The translations under genes and the position numbers were made by a program. DNA of 8,430 nt. It comes from Chloroflexota bacterium (GTDB taxonomy: Bacteria > Chloroflexota > Dehalococcoidia > Tepidiformales > Tepidiformaceae). The notes under the pieces are model-generated. The model was given only the letters and a program-made list of their open reading frames with translations, did not search any database and had not been told where the DNA came from. The stretch spans positions 1 to 8,430 of the forward strand of contig CAUJEQ010000141.1 of assembly GCA_963169135.1 (NCBI GenBank), given 5' to 3'. Positions 1-6,366 of this stretch are shown here, piece after piece. The first letter of the stretch is position 1, and every line of letters starts with the position of its first letter.

Positions 1-863
1 GGCGCCTTGCCCCGCAGGCGGTCGACTTCGGCGCGGACGAGGCGGCGGCACTCGACCTCGGCGTACGTGAGGTCGTCGGGGTTTGTCGCGTCGATGTCGC
101 GATCGATGCGCTCGGCCGCGCCCCAGGGATGGAGGTAGCCGCCGGGCTGGATGGTCCGGTAGTAGCCGGGGCGCAGCCCGGAGGCCTCTGCTGGCGCTCC
201 CTCGACGTTGGCGGTGCGGAACCAGAGCCACGGGTATACGCGCTCCGCGGCGACCGCTTCGCCGGCGAGGACCGCGATATCGGCGTCGCCGGTGGCATCG
301 ACCACCGCACCGCAGGCAATCGCTTCGCGCCCCGCCTTCGATTCGAGGATGACATGGGTGATGCGGCCGCCGTCTTTGCGCACGTCGACTGCCCAGCGGT
401 GGAAACGCAGGTCGACGCCGGCATCGAGCACCATGCGGTCAGCTTCGACCTTGAACTCCTCGGGGTCGTAGGCGACCGAGTAGCGGACGACGTGCGGCCC
501 GCTGCCCCAGACGAGGCCGGCGCGGCGGTACTTCTCGACGAGCGCCTCATCGGGCAAGCCCCACTCCTCGCGCGGGGGGAAGAGGCAGGCGTTGCGGGCG
601 GCGAGCCGGTCGACCATCTCCTGGCAGAGCCCGGCGACGACCTGCTTGCCGCGTCCGTCGTCAAGGGTGAGCAGCAGGATGATGAGGCCGTTGCTGGCAA
701 GCCCGCCGAGGGAGCCGTAGCGCTCCACAAGCGTGGCCCGGGCGCCGCCGCGGGCCGCCGCGACGGCCGCTGCAATCCCGGCCGATCCGCCGCCGATGAC
801 GAGGACGTCGGTCTCGGCGACGACGGGGATCCGGCGTTCGGGTTCGGTGATGTAGTCCGGCAT
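1..863 (-). CDS. FAD-dependent oxidoreductase (FAD_oxidored type), C-terminus cut by window edge
   Basis: A flavoprotein that probably oxidises or reduces a small substrate in the cytoplasm; the substrate cannot be read from sequence. I translated 287 residues from ATG at 863 to the left edge. A Rossmann dinucleotide-binding segment sits at residues 19-34 (DVLVIGGGSAGIAAA, with the GxGxxG at 24-29). It is followed by the acidic end of strand 2 (VERYGSLGGLASNG, about 46-59) and by the second FAD-contact motif VVDATGDADIA at 187-197. This combination is typical of the Pfam FAD_oxidored/GidA-like group, whose members usually exceed 400 residues, so at least a third is outside the window. The start is supported by the promoter at 870-898, which would give a leaderless mRNA, and by the motif lying at the expected distance from it. 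No Shine-Dalgarno is visible. It is divergent from the hydrolase gene at 963. The family call is firm; the reaction is unknown. Confidence 0.88.
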   Translation of the reverse strand, partial: MPDYITEPERRIPVVAETDVLVIGGGSAGIAAAVAAARGGARATLVERYGSLGGLASNGLIILLLTLDDGRGKQVVAGLCQEMVDRLAARNACLFPPREEWGLPDEALVEKYRRAGLVWGSGPHVVRYSVAYDPEEFKVEADRMVLDAGVDLRFHRWAVDVRKDGGRITHVILESKAGREAIACGAVVDATGDADIAVLAGEAVAAERVYPWLWFRTANVEGAPAEASGLRPGYYRTIQPGGYLHPWGAAERIDRDIDATNPDDLTYAEVECRRLVRAEVDRLRGKA

Positions 864-869
864 CGCGCC

Positions 870-898
870 ATTGTGGGGCGTGGCGCGGGGGTTGTCAG
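870..898 (-). promoter_or_regulatory. Sigma70-type promoter for the FAD oxidoreductase, leaderless configuration
   Basis: On the minus strand a -35 box CTGACA (898-893) is followed by a 17-bp spacer and a -10 box CACAAT (875-870). Six bases separate the -10 box from the ATG at 863, so transcription would begin at or within a base or two of the start codon. The -35 box differs from the consensus TTGACA at one position. The spacing is ideal and no Shine-Dalgarno is present. It is a prediction from sequence only. Confidence 0.5.
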
Positions 899-962
899 GC
901 GGCGACGAGCGCTTACCCGCCATCGACCGGCGGCGCGTTACCATGGTGGCCGGGGGTGACCG

Positions 963-2096
963 ATGCGTTTGAAGACAGCCGCCGCGGGTTCGGCGGTCGG
1001 CGCCGGCCTGCTGCTCGGGCCTTCGCTGGTGGTGGCACGGTTGCTGCACCATACCGGGTTCAACCCGGAGCGCGACCACCGCCCAAACCCTCTGGACCTG
1101 CAGGCGACAGCGATCGCTCCAGGGCTGGTCACGCTGCGGGACATCTCAGGAGCTCCGGCAATACCGCCGGCGGCGGCGGGGCACTACCTGTTGTGCGGGG
1201 CGCGCGGGTGGGGCCACGCCGGCCCGGTGCTCGAATCGAACGGCGTGGTCACGGTCCGGGAGTTCCGGACCGGCGGCGGCGACCTCCGCCCGGGCGACCA
1301 TGTGCGCCTCGACGCCTTCGCCTTCGAGGGCGACCCGCTGGGGGCCCACGGGCTCCGGTTCGACGAGGTGCGGTTCAGCTCGCCACTGGGCGAATTCCCG
1401 GCGTGGCACGTCGCCGGCGAGAGCGACACGTGGGCGATCCTGACCCACGGGAAGGGCGCAAACCGCCGCGAAGGGCTGCGGCTCATGCCCACGCTCGCCG
1501 AGCACGGCATCCACTCGCTCGCGATCACCTACCGCAACGACGAGGGCTGCCCGCCAGCGCCCGGCGGCGCCTATTCCTACGGCCGGGACGAATGGGAAGA
1601 ACTCGAGGGGGCGGTACGCTTCGCCCTGGACCGTGGCGCGCGGCGGATCGTGCTCGCCGGCTACAGCATGGGCGGCGCCATCACGCTGGCGTTCATGGGC
1701 CGCTCGAGCCTTGCTGTGCACGCCAGCGCGCTCATCCTCGATGCGCCGATGATTGACCTCGTCCGGACGGTCGCGCATGGCGCGCGTAAGAGCGGGATCC
1801 CCGTTCGTATCCTGCCGTTGTCGAACCGGGTGGCCGCGCGCCGTTACGGGTTCGACTGGCGCGATTTCGACCACTTCGAGACGGCGTGCTGCCTCGACGT
1901 GCCGGTCCTGCTCTTCCACGGCGATGCGGACCGGACGATCCCGGTCGAGACGAGCGACGCCTTCGCCATCGCCCGCCCTGACATCGTGCGTTACGTTCGC
2001 ATCCCCGGGGCCGACCACGTGCGCGCCTGGAACCACGACCCGGAGGCGTACCGCCACGCCGTGGGCGAGTTCCTGGCGGAGCACCTCGGGCGGTGA
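963..2096 (+). CDS. Membrane-anchored alpha/beta hydrolase
   Basis: A serine hydrolase of the alpha/beta fold, 377 residues, probably an esterase or peptidase-like enzyme of unknown substrate. Residues about 8-28 form one hydrophobic segment after MRLK, with no lipobox, so it is an uncleaved anchor or signal peptide. Residues about 45-135 are a beta-rich N-terminal extension. The hydrolase core starts near 136 and shows an oxyanion-type HGKG (162-165), a nucleophile elbow GYSMGG (233-238, Ser235), an acid in HGDADRTIP (likely Asp323) and a catalytic His in GADH (His352). The full triad is present, so the enzyme should be active. The start at 963 has a G-rich Shine-Dalgarno-like GGGGGTG about 5 bases upstream. 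A lipoprotein dehydrogenase follows on the same strand. I recall actinobacterial relatives with the same anchor plus extension layout; the substrate is not inferable. Confidence 0.88.
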   Translation: MRLKTAAAGSAVGAGLLLGPSLVVARLLHHTGFNPERDHRPNPLDLQATAIAPGLVTLRDISGAPAIPPAAAGHYLLCGARGWGHAGPVLESNGVVTVREFRTGGGDLRPGDHVRLDAFAFEGDPLGAHGLRFDEVRFSSPLGEFPAWHVAGESDTWAILTHGKGANRREGLRLMPTLAEHGIHSLAITYRNDEGCPPAPGGAYSYGRDEWEELEGAVRFALDRGARRIVLAGYSMGGAITLAFMGRSSLAVHASALILDAPMIDLVRTVAHGARKSGIPVRILPLSNRVAARRYGFDWRDFDHFETACCLDVPVLLFHGDADRTIPVETSDAFAIARPDIVRYVRIPGADHVRAWNHDPEAYRHAVGEFLAEHLGR

Positions 2097-2143
2097 GGGT
2101 GCGTTTCCCGGCGCCTAACGGGCGATTGGGCACCATTGCCCGG

Positions 2144-3403
2144 ATGCGAGTCGTACCCCGGAAGACGCCCATGATCGTTTCGTTGTTCTCTCTCCCATTC
2201 GTTGCGTGGCTGTTGTTCGTCGCGTGCGACGGGAGTGACCCCAAAGGACCGGCGGCCACCCCGACCCCTGCTGGCGCCACCGCTACGGCCACTCCCGATG
2301 CGACAGCCACCCCGGCGGGCGGCACTCCTGCGCCTATCCCGGGCGTCTCGCTCGAAAAGGTCGTGGGTGGGCTCTCGCGCCCGACGTTCGTGACCCACGC
2401 CGGCGACGGCAGCGGCCGGTTGTTCGTGCTCGAAAAGCAAGGGCGCATCCGCATCATCGAAGACGGGCGCGTGCTCCCGGATCCCTTCCTCGACATCACG
2501 AACGTGGTGAAATCGAGCGGGAACGAGCAGGGGCTGCTGGGCCTGGCGTTCCACCCGGAGTACGAGCACACCGGGCGCTTCTTCGTCTACTACACCGCGC
2601 AGGACAACGACAACACGGTCGCGGAGTACGCGGTGACCTCCGACGCCAGCCGCGCCGACCTGCGCAGTGGCAAGGAACTGCTGGCCGTCGCCGACAAGTA
2701 CTCGAACCACAACGGCGGGATGCTCGCGTTCGGCCCCGATGGATACCTCTACATCGCGATGGGCGACGGCGGCAGCTCGGGCGACCCCGACGACAACGGG
2801 CAAAACCTGCTCACGTTCCTGGGCAAGATCCACCGGCTCGACGTGGATGCGGGCGACCCGTACGGCATCCCGGAATCGAACCCGTTCATCGTGCGGTCGA
2901 GTGCCCGGGGTGAGATCTGGGCGTGGGGGCTGCGCAACCCGTGGCGCTTCAGCTTCGACCGCGAGACGGGCGACCTCTGGATCGCCGACGTGGGACAGAA
3001 CAAGTACGAGGAAGTGAATTTCCAGCCGGCCGGCAGCAAAGGCGGCGAGAACTACGGCTGGGCGGTGATGGAGGCGCGCCACTGCTTCCGGCCCGCGAGC
3101 GGTTGCGACACCACCGGCATGACGCCCCCGATCTTCGAGTACAGCCACGGGGAGGGCTGCTCGATCACGGGTGGCTACGTGTATCGCGGGGGCGAGTTCC
3201 CGGCGCTCGATGGCGTCTACCTGTTCACGGATTACTGCTCGGGCAACCTCTGGGCGACCCGCCAGGTGGGCGCAGGCGCGTTCGAGACGGAGCGGATTGG
3301 CACGCTCCCGGGCAGCATTAGCTCCTTCGGAGAGGACGAGGACGGCGAACTCTATGCCGTGCAGGACGACGAGGGCGCGGTGTACCGGGTGGTCGCGCGG
3401 TAG
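2144..3403 (+). CDS. PQQ-type glucose/sorbosone dehydrogenase family lipoprotein
   Basis: A predicted exported, lipid-anchored six-bladed beta-propeller of the GSDH family (soluble glucose dehydrogenase / Hhip-like fold), which in characterised members uses PQQ to oxidise sugar aldehydes or aldoses. From ATG 2144 it has 419 residues: a signal peptide (RK in the n-region, hydrophobic 10-27), a lipobox-like FVAC with Cys28 as lipidation site, and a Thr/Pro/Ala spacer at about 38-66. The propeller (67-419) carries SNHNGG at 187-192, where His189 matches the catalytic His of the family, FGPDGYLYIAMGDGG (196-210), and GLRNPW (262-267) with the conserved Arg-Asn pair, plus DLWIADVGQN (277-286). Four cysteines (314, 321, 339, 365) could form disulfides outside the cell. 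Alternative starts are GTG 2093, which overlaps the upstream stop as GTGA, and ATG 2171, which has GGAAGA 5 bases upstream but loses the basic n-region. I prefer 2144 for the signal peptide. The true substrate is unknown. Confidence 0.88.
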   Translation: MRVVPRKTPMIVSLFSLPFVAWLLFVACDGSDPKGPAATPTPAGATATATPDATATPAGGTPAPIPGVSLEKVVGGLSRPTFVTHAGDGSGRLFVLEKQGRIRIIEDGRVLPDPFLDITNVVKSSGNEQGLLGLAFHPEYEHTGRFFVYYTAQDNDNTVAEYAVTSDASRADLRSGKELLAVADKYSNHNGGMLAFGPDGYLYIAMGDGGSSGDPDDNGQNLLTFLGKIHRLDVDAGDPYGIPESNPFIVRSSARGEIWAWGLRNPWRFSFDRETGDLWIADVGQNKYEEVNFQPAGSKGGENYGWAVMEARHCFRPASGCDTTGMTPPIFEYSHGEGCSITGGYVYRGGEFPALDGVYLFTDYCSGNLWATRQVGAGAFETERIGTLPGSISSFGEDEDGELYAVQDDEGAVYRVVAR

Positions 3404-3485
3404 GGAAGGCCCCGAGGAACGTCGCCCGGCAACGCGGTAGAGTAACCGGCGCACCCTCGCAGGCAACTGCCGCTGGAGATGACCG

Positions 3486-4511
3486 ATGAAACTCGCGCTG
3501 TACCTTGGCTATTCGGGAGGCCGCATGGAACTCCCGGTCGACACCGTCCTCGAAGCCGAACGGCTCGGTTGGGATTCGGTCTGGACTGCCGAAGCCTATG
3601 GCTCCGATGCCGTGACGCCGCTCGCCTACCTGGCCGGGCTGACCACGAAGATCAAGCTCGGCACGGGCATCATGCAGATCCCCGCCCGCACCCCCGCGAT
3701 GACGGCGATGACCACGATGACCCTCGACGCGCTCAGCAATGGGCGGATGCTCGTTGGGCTGGGGCTGAGCGGGCCGCAGGTGGTCGAGGGCTGGCACGGC
3801 CAGCCGTACGGCCAGCCGGCCGCGCGCCTGCGCGAATATGTGGCCATCCTCCGCAAGATCTGGGCGCGCGAAGAGCCGGTCGAGTTCCACGGCAAGGAGT
3901 ACAACCTGCCCTACACAGGCCCCGGCGCGACCGGCCTGGGCAAACCGCTCAAGAGCATCCTCCACGGGCGCAATATGCCCGTGTACCTCGCCACCCTCGG
4001 CCCCAACAACATCCGTCTCACCGCCGAGATCGCCGACGGCTGGATCCCTGCGTTCTTCTCGCCCTACCGCATGGACACGTTCAGGACTGACATCGAAGAG
4101 GGCTTCCGCCGCGCCGGCAACGGCAAGGGCTGGAAGGACTTCGACACGGTCGCCACCTGCAACGTCATCATCACGGACGACGTGAAGGCCGGGCTGGCAG
4201 CGACCAAGCCGGGCACGGCGCTCTATGTCGGCGGGATGGGCGCGCGCGGCAAGAACTTCTACAACGAGCTGGCCACGCGCTATGGCTACGGCGAAGCCGC
4301 CGTGCAGATCCAGGACCTGTACCTCTCCGGGCGCAAGGCCGAAGCCGAGGCCGCCGTGCCGGACGAGATGGCCGACGAGATGTCGCTGGTCGGCCCGGTC
4401 GAGCGCATCCGCGAGCGCTACAAGGCCTGGGCGGACTCGGGCGTGGGCACGCTCCTCATCGGGAACCGCGACCCGCGGGTGCTGGAGTTGATGGCGGAGT
4501 TGGCCCGGTAG
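3486..4511 (+). CDS. LLM class (luciferase-like) F420-dependent-type oxidoreductase
   Basis: A cytoplasmic TIM-barrel oxidoreductase of the bacterial luciferase-like superfamily (Pfam Bac_luciferase), 341 residues, the usual length. Family landmarks in order are EAERLGWDSVWTAEAYGSDA (23-42), KIKLGTGIMQIPARTP (55-70), MTTMTLDALSNGRMLVGLGLSG (75-96), MPVYLATLGPNNIRLTAEIADGW (164-186), and a C-terminal MSLVGPVERIRERYKAW (299-315) that closes the barrel. The lack of a typical FMN monooxygenase partner and the overall pattern favour use of reduced F420, as in mycobacterial LLM enzymes, but FMN cannot be excluded from sequence alone. GGAG at 3475-3478 lies 7 bases before ATG 3486, a clear ribosome binding site. 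A TAGAGT at 3438-3443 could be a -10 box for separate transcription, though no good -35 is seen. It lies 82 bp after the dehydrogenase and converges with the glycosylase gene. Confidence 0.9.
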   Translation: MKLALYLGYSGGRMELPVDTVLEAERLGWDSVWTAEAYGSDAVTPLAYLAGLTTKIKLGTGIMQIPARTPAMTAMTTMTLDALSNGRMLVGLGLSGPQVVEGWHGQPYGQPAARLREYVAILRKIWAREEPVEFHGKEYNLPYTGPGATGLGKPLKSILHGRNMPVYLATLGPNNIRLTAEIADGWIPAFFSPYRMDTFRTDIEEGFRRAGNGKGWKDFDTVATCNVIITDDVKAGLAATKPGTALYVGGMGARGKNFYNELATRYGYGEAAVQIQDLYLSGRKAEAEAAVPDEMADEMSLVGPVERIRERYKAWADSGVGTLLIGNRDPRVLELMAELAR

Positions 4512-4568
4512 CCGTTGACGCGCTACGCAGTTTGTCGCCCGAATGCCGCTGCACCCGGTGAAACGTGG

Positions 4569-4656
4569 CGGAAGTTGGCGCGCCCGTGGCAGGAGTCACA
4601 GCCCAGCGCACCATCCCTGGCGCGCCTCGGAACTCATGCCTCACGCCTCCCTACGG
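4569..4656. repeat. Dispersed intergenic repeat, copy 1
   Basis: The gap between the convergent LLM oxidoreductase and glycosylase genes holds a sequence related to 6188-6297. The core at 4592-4631 aligns without gaps to 6223-6262 with 33 of 40 bases identical, including an unbroken CCATCCCTGGC. Both copies have CGGAAGT upstream of the core and CGCCTCCCT downstream, with length differences between. Copy 1 ends over the glycosylase stop codon. Two GGCGCGCC palindromes (4577-4584 and 4619-4626) could pair with each other. Function is unknown. Confidence 0.5.
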
Positions 4657-5289
4657 CAGCTTCACGTCCTCGCTGCGCCAGAGGTACAGGCACGCGACGG
4701 TCGCGTGCGGGCGCCAGGGCTCGCCGATGGCCTTCACGGCGTCGGGTTTGGGCATGGCCTCGAGGCCGTAGCGTTTCATGATGGCGCGGTTGATGCCCAG
4801 GTCGTTCACGGGGAGCACGTCGGGGCGGCGGAGGTGGAACATCAGGAACATCTCGGCGGTCCAGCGGCCAACGCCGCGCACCCGGGTGAGGTGGGCGATG
4901 ATCTCGTCATCTTCCCAGTGCTCGAACTGCTCGCTGCCGAGCTCGCCGCTGGCGAAGTGCTCCGAGAGGCTGCGGATGGAAGCGATCTTCTGGCGCGACA
5001 GGCCGGCCGCCCGGAGGTCGTCATCGCTCCGGGGGAGCACCTGTTCGGGCGCGGGGAAGGCGTCGCCTTCGAGATCGAACAACGCCTGGAATTTGCGGTA
5101 GATCGCCCCGGCGGCGGTCCCGCTGAGTTGTTGGTAGATGATGGAGCGGCTGAGCGCCTGGAACGCGTTTGGGCCACGGGGGCGCACTTCGATCGGCCCG
5201 ACCTGCTCGATCAGCGTCGCAAGCACCGGGTCGGCGCTCCGCAGGAAAGCCAGGGAGTGGTCGATGTCGAACGCGCGTGAGCCAGCCAT
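4651..5289 (-). CDS. DNA-3-methyladenine glycosylase (AlkA-like, HhH-GPD family)
   Basis: A base-excision repair enzyme of the HhH-GPD superfamily that should remove alkylated purines such as 3-methyladenine from DNA. The 212-residue product carries the entry motif FQALSRSIIYQQLS (43-56), the second-helix region AAGLSRQKIASIRSLSEHF (94-112), the helix-hairpin-helix with LTRVRGVGRWTAEMFLMF (134-151), and the catalytic aspartate in LPVNDLGINRAI (Asp163). It is the short form lacking the N-terminal beta domain of E. coli AlkA, as is common in this lineage of glycosylases. I chose ATG 5289 because the open frame beyond it (up to 5391) encodes low-complexity sequence with no family similarity. No Shine-Dalgarno is visible upstream, so a leaderless mRNA is possible. 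It lies 126 bp downstream of the small membrane protein gene and converges with the LLM gene. Confidence 0.9.
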   Translation of the reverse strand: MAGSRAFDIDHSLAFLRSADPVLATLIEQVGPIEVRPRGPNAFQALSRSIIYQQLSGTAAGAIYRKFQALFDLEGDAFPAPEQVLPRSDDDLRAAGLSRQKIASIRSLSEHFASGELGSEQFEHWEDDEIIAHLTRVRGVGRWTAEMFLMFHLRRPDVLPVNDLGINRAIMKRYGLEAMPKPDAVKAIGEPWRPHATVACLYLWRSEDVKLP

Positions 5290-5334
5290 AGCGGTAGTTT
5301 CAACGTTCGGGACGCTCGAGGGTAACGGGGGGGC

Positions 5335-5355
5335 GAAGTTGGAAGTGCGAAGTAC
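5335..5355. repeat. Short tandem heptamer repeat (three units)
   Basis: Three 7-base units in tandem, GAAGTTG, GAAGTGC and GAAGTAC, lie in the 126-bp gap between the glycosylase start and the end of the small membrane protein gene. They share GAAGT at each unit start. The unit length recalls the short tandemly repeated heptamers found between genes in some bacteria. No function is evident. Confidence 0.4.
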
Positions 5356-5375
5356 GCCGAAGAAAGCGGCGTCTT
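5350..5375 (-). terminator. Candidate hairpin downstream of the small membrane protein gene
   Basis: On the minus strand the stem AAGACGCCG pairs with CGGCGT-CTT across a 7-base loop CTTTCTT, with one bulged A, giving nine pairs. It begins 41 bases after the stop at 5416 and could end that transcript. There is no U-tract after the stem, so it does not meet the classical intrinsic terminator pattern. Confidence 0.25.
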
Positions 5376-5415
5376 GCGGTTCCCGAGCCAACCTCCGGTG
5401 AGCGATGGGCCGTTC

Positions 5416-5817
5416 TCAGCGGCTGGTGGCGAAGAGCCATCCGGCAGCGCCGAGAAGTCCCGCCTCGGCAAGGAGGAACGCGGCAGACAGTGCGAACTCC
5501 TTCCGGTGGTCGTAGTCCCACCCCTCGCTGCCCTGGGCCGCGAGTTCGTACCAGCCAACGCGGATACCAAAAAGCGTACGCGCGACCACCCGGCCGCGAA
5601 CGTGATCGGGCGTTGGTCCGTGCTGTTTCGCGTGGGTCGCCTGGGACACCAACGGCGGGATCGTCCGGACGTGGGCGGCCTGCGTCTTCAGGCGGCGCAC
5701 TGCCTCGGGCGGCGCGCTGCTGGTGTCGTCGAACGCGAGGCGCGGAACGCCGATCGCCGCGACCGCGAGGACGGCTGCGATCGCGATGAACCCGAGGCCG
5801 CCGTGGTATCGCTCCAT
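5416..5817 (-). CDS. Small hypothetical protein with two membrane segments
   Basis: I do not recognise this 133-residue protein. From ATG 5817 it starts MERYHGG, then has a hydrophobic helix at about 8-25 (FIAIAAVLAVAAIGV), a polar loop of roughly 80 residues rich in Arg, His and Pro, and a second hydrophobic helix at about 108-130 (ALSAAFLLAEAGLLGAAGWLF). The charge pattern suggests both ends in the cytoplasm and the loop outside. The loop includes GRVVARTLFGIRVGWYEL (75-92), the most protein-like stretch. An in-frame extension up to 5973 exists but would place a basic, repeat-derived 52-residue leader before the helix, so I reject it. A TATGGT eight bases before the ATG could be a -10 box. 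No conserved partner is visible nearby. Confidence 0.55.
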   Translation of the reverse strand: MERYHGGLGFIAIAAVLAVAAIGVPRLAFDDTSSAPPEAVRRLKTQAAHVRTIPPLVSQATHAKQHGPTPDHVRGRVVARTLFGIRVGWYELAAQGSEGWDYDHRKEFALSAAFLLAEAGLLGAAGWLFATSR

Positions 5818-5911
5818 GGTCCCGAACCATACCACCGGTGCCAGGCCGGGCTTGGTGAAGGCCCGCGACAGCGCGCAGTGTCGAGCCATGGCCGCCACTG
5901 TCAGTGCCCAC

Positions 5912-5951
5912 GACTCCTGGCTCGCAATTCGCCTCCCGGCGCTCGCAACTC
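5912..5951. repeat. Imperfect tandem repeat, 19- and 21-base units
   Basis: Units 5912-5930 (GACTCCTGGCTCGCAATTC) and 5931-5951 lie directly next to each other. They match at 16 positions once a two-base gap is allowed, sharing CTCC, GG, CTCGCAA and TC in order. It forms the left part of the repeat-dense gap. No function is evident. Confidence 0.4.
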
Positions 5952-6005
5952 GGACCGACGCATGCCTACGCACGTGCGTGACAGTGCGTCACCAATGCTC
6001 CGGAG

Positions 6006-6041
6006 TGCGTCGCAAAGGTGGAATTCTTTTGTCTCGACGCA
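6006..6041. other. Imperfect hairpin within the GTGCGTC cluster
   Basis: TGCGTCG (6006-6012) pairs perfectly with CGACGCA (6035-6041). Inside this, CAAAG (6013-6017) can pair with CTTTTG (6026-6031) with one bulged T, and three bases TCT bulge on the right side. The loop is GTGGAATT. It could form in RNA from either strand or be an operator-like dyad. Confidence 0.35.
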
Positions 6042-6069
6042 TGCGCGACGCGAACCTCGCCGCTCGCGA

Positions 6070-6095
6070 CACCGCACGGCACCGTACGTGCGGTG
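6070..6095. other. Perfect 9-bp inverted repeat
   Basis: CACCGCACG (6070-6078) is exactly complementary to CGTGCGGTG (6087-6095) across an 8-base spacer. The right arm also begins the decamer repeats at 6088-6114. There is no T-tract on either side, so it is not a standard terminator. Confidence 0.4.
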
Positions 6096-6114
6096 GAGTG
6101 CGGTGGAATGCGGA
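6088..6114. repeat. Tandem decamer repeat, two full units plus a partial
   Basis: GTGCGGTGGA occurs twice in tandem at 6088-6107 and is followed by a partial, altered unit ATGCGGA. It overlaps the right arm of the inverted repeat at 6070-6095. Confidence 0.45.
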
Positions 6115-6187
6115 TCCGTGCTGGAAGAGTTCTCGCTACCGCGCGGCGCCCGGGGTTGGCCGGAGCGCCCCTCCCTGCCGGCCGCGG

Positions 6188-6297
6188 TTCGGAAGTCGTC
6201 GGCCCCGGGGGATCCAGTGGTGGGAGTGACCGTGCGGCGCGCCATCCCTGGCCCGCCTCGGATTGGGGTGGCGATTTCAGATTCCTCCGCCTCCCTG
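6188..6297. repeat. Dispersed intergenic repeat, copy 2
   Basis: This is the second copy of the element at 4569-4656. The core (6223-6262) matches at 33 of 40 bases, and CGGAAGT and CGCCTCCCT bound it as in copy 1, with about 12 extra bases on each side of the core. Read on the minus strand, both cores give RGxPGMxR followed by VTPxTGxP, with several differences at third codon positions, which hints at a former coding origin or at chance frame conservation. As in copy 1, it lies downstream of a minus-strand gene. Confidence 0.5.
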
Positions 6298-6366
6298 TTC
6301 GCTCGGACTGGATGCAACCCCGATGGAGCCGGATACGCTCCCGGTCGCGGCTCGCTGTCGCGGTGG

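Larger units (their letters stand above)
5818..6366. other. 549-bp gap without a credible gene, dense in short repeats
   Basis: Frames here are open on both strands only because the DNA is GC-rich; none shows a domain or sensible start. The stretch holds an imperfect tandem repeat (5912-5951), a cluster of GTGCGT / GACGCA words in both orientations (5956-6050), a 12-bp palindrome ACGCACGTGCGT (5968-5979), two hairpins (6006-6041 and 6070-6095), decamer repeats (6088-6114), and copy 2 of the dispersed repeat (6188-6297). It lies downstream of the minus-strand gene ending at 6367 and upstream of the small membrane protein gene. Confidence 0.6.

Noticed and set aside
129..959. Open frame of 276 codons on the plus strand
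   Set aside because: It is antisense to the FAD oxidoreductase, which has a Rossmann motif and the DATGDAD motif in the other strand. The plus translation has no recognisable features.
1146..2084. Open frame of 312 codons on the minus strand
   Set aside because: Antisense to the hydrolase with its intact catalytic triad; composition is that of a shadow frame.
1991..3466. Open frame of 491 codons on the minus strand
   Set aside because: It lies antisense to the dehydrogenase, whose protein has clear family motifs; the translation is Arg/Ala/Val-rich with no domain. It is open because of the GC-rich third positions of the real gene.
4543..5280. Open frame of 245 codons on the plus strand
   Set aside because: Antisense to the glycosylase, whose helix-hairpin-helix and catalytic aspartate are clear.
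5290..5391. N-terminal extension of the glycosylase to 5391
   Set aside because: The added 34 residues overlap the heptamer repeat and hairpin and resemble nothing in the family, whereas ATG 5289 begins just before the conserved region.
5818..5973. N-terminal extension of the small membrane protein to 5973
   Set aside because: It would add 52 residues encoded by repeat-rich DNA in front of a normal-looking N-terminal helix, and no start signal supports it.
5818..6366. CRISPR array
   Set aside because: Repeats here are short, unequal and unevenly spaced, with no regular spacer pattern and no cas genes in the window.
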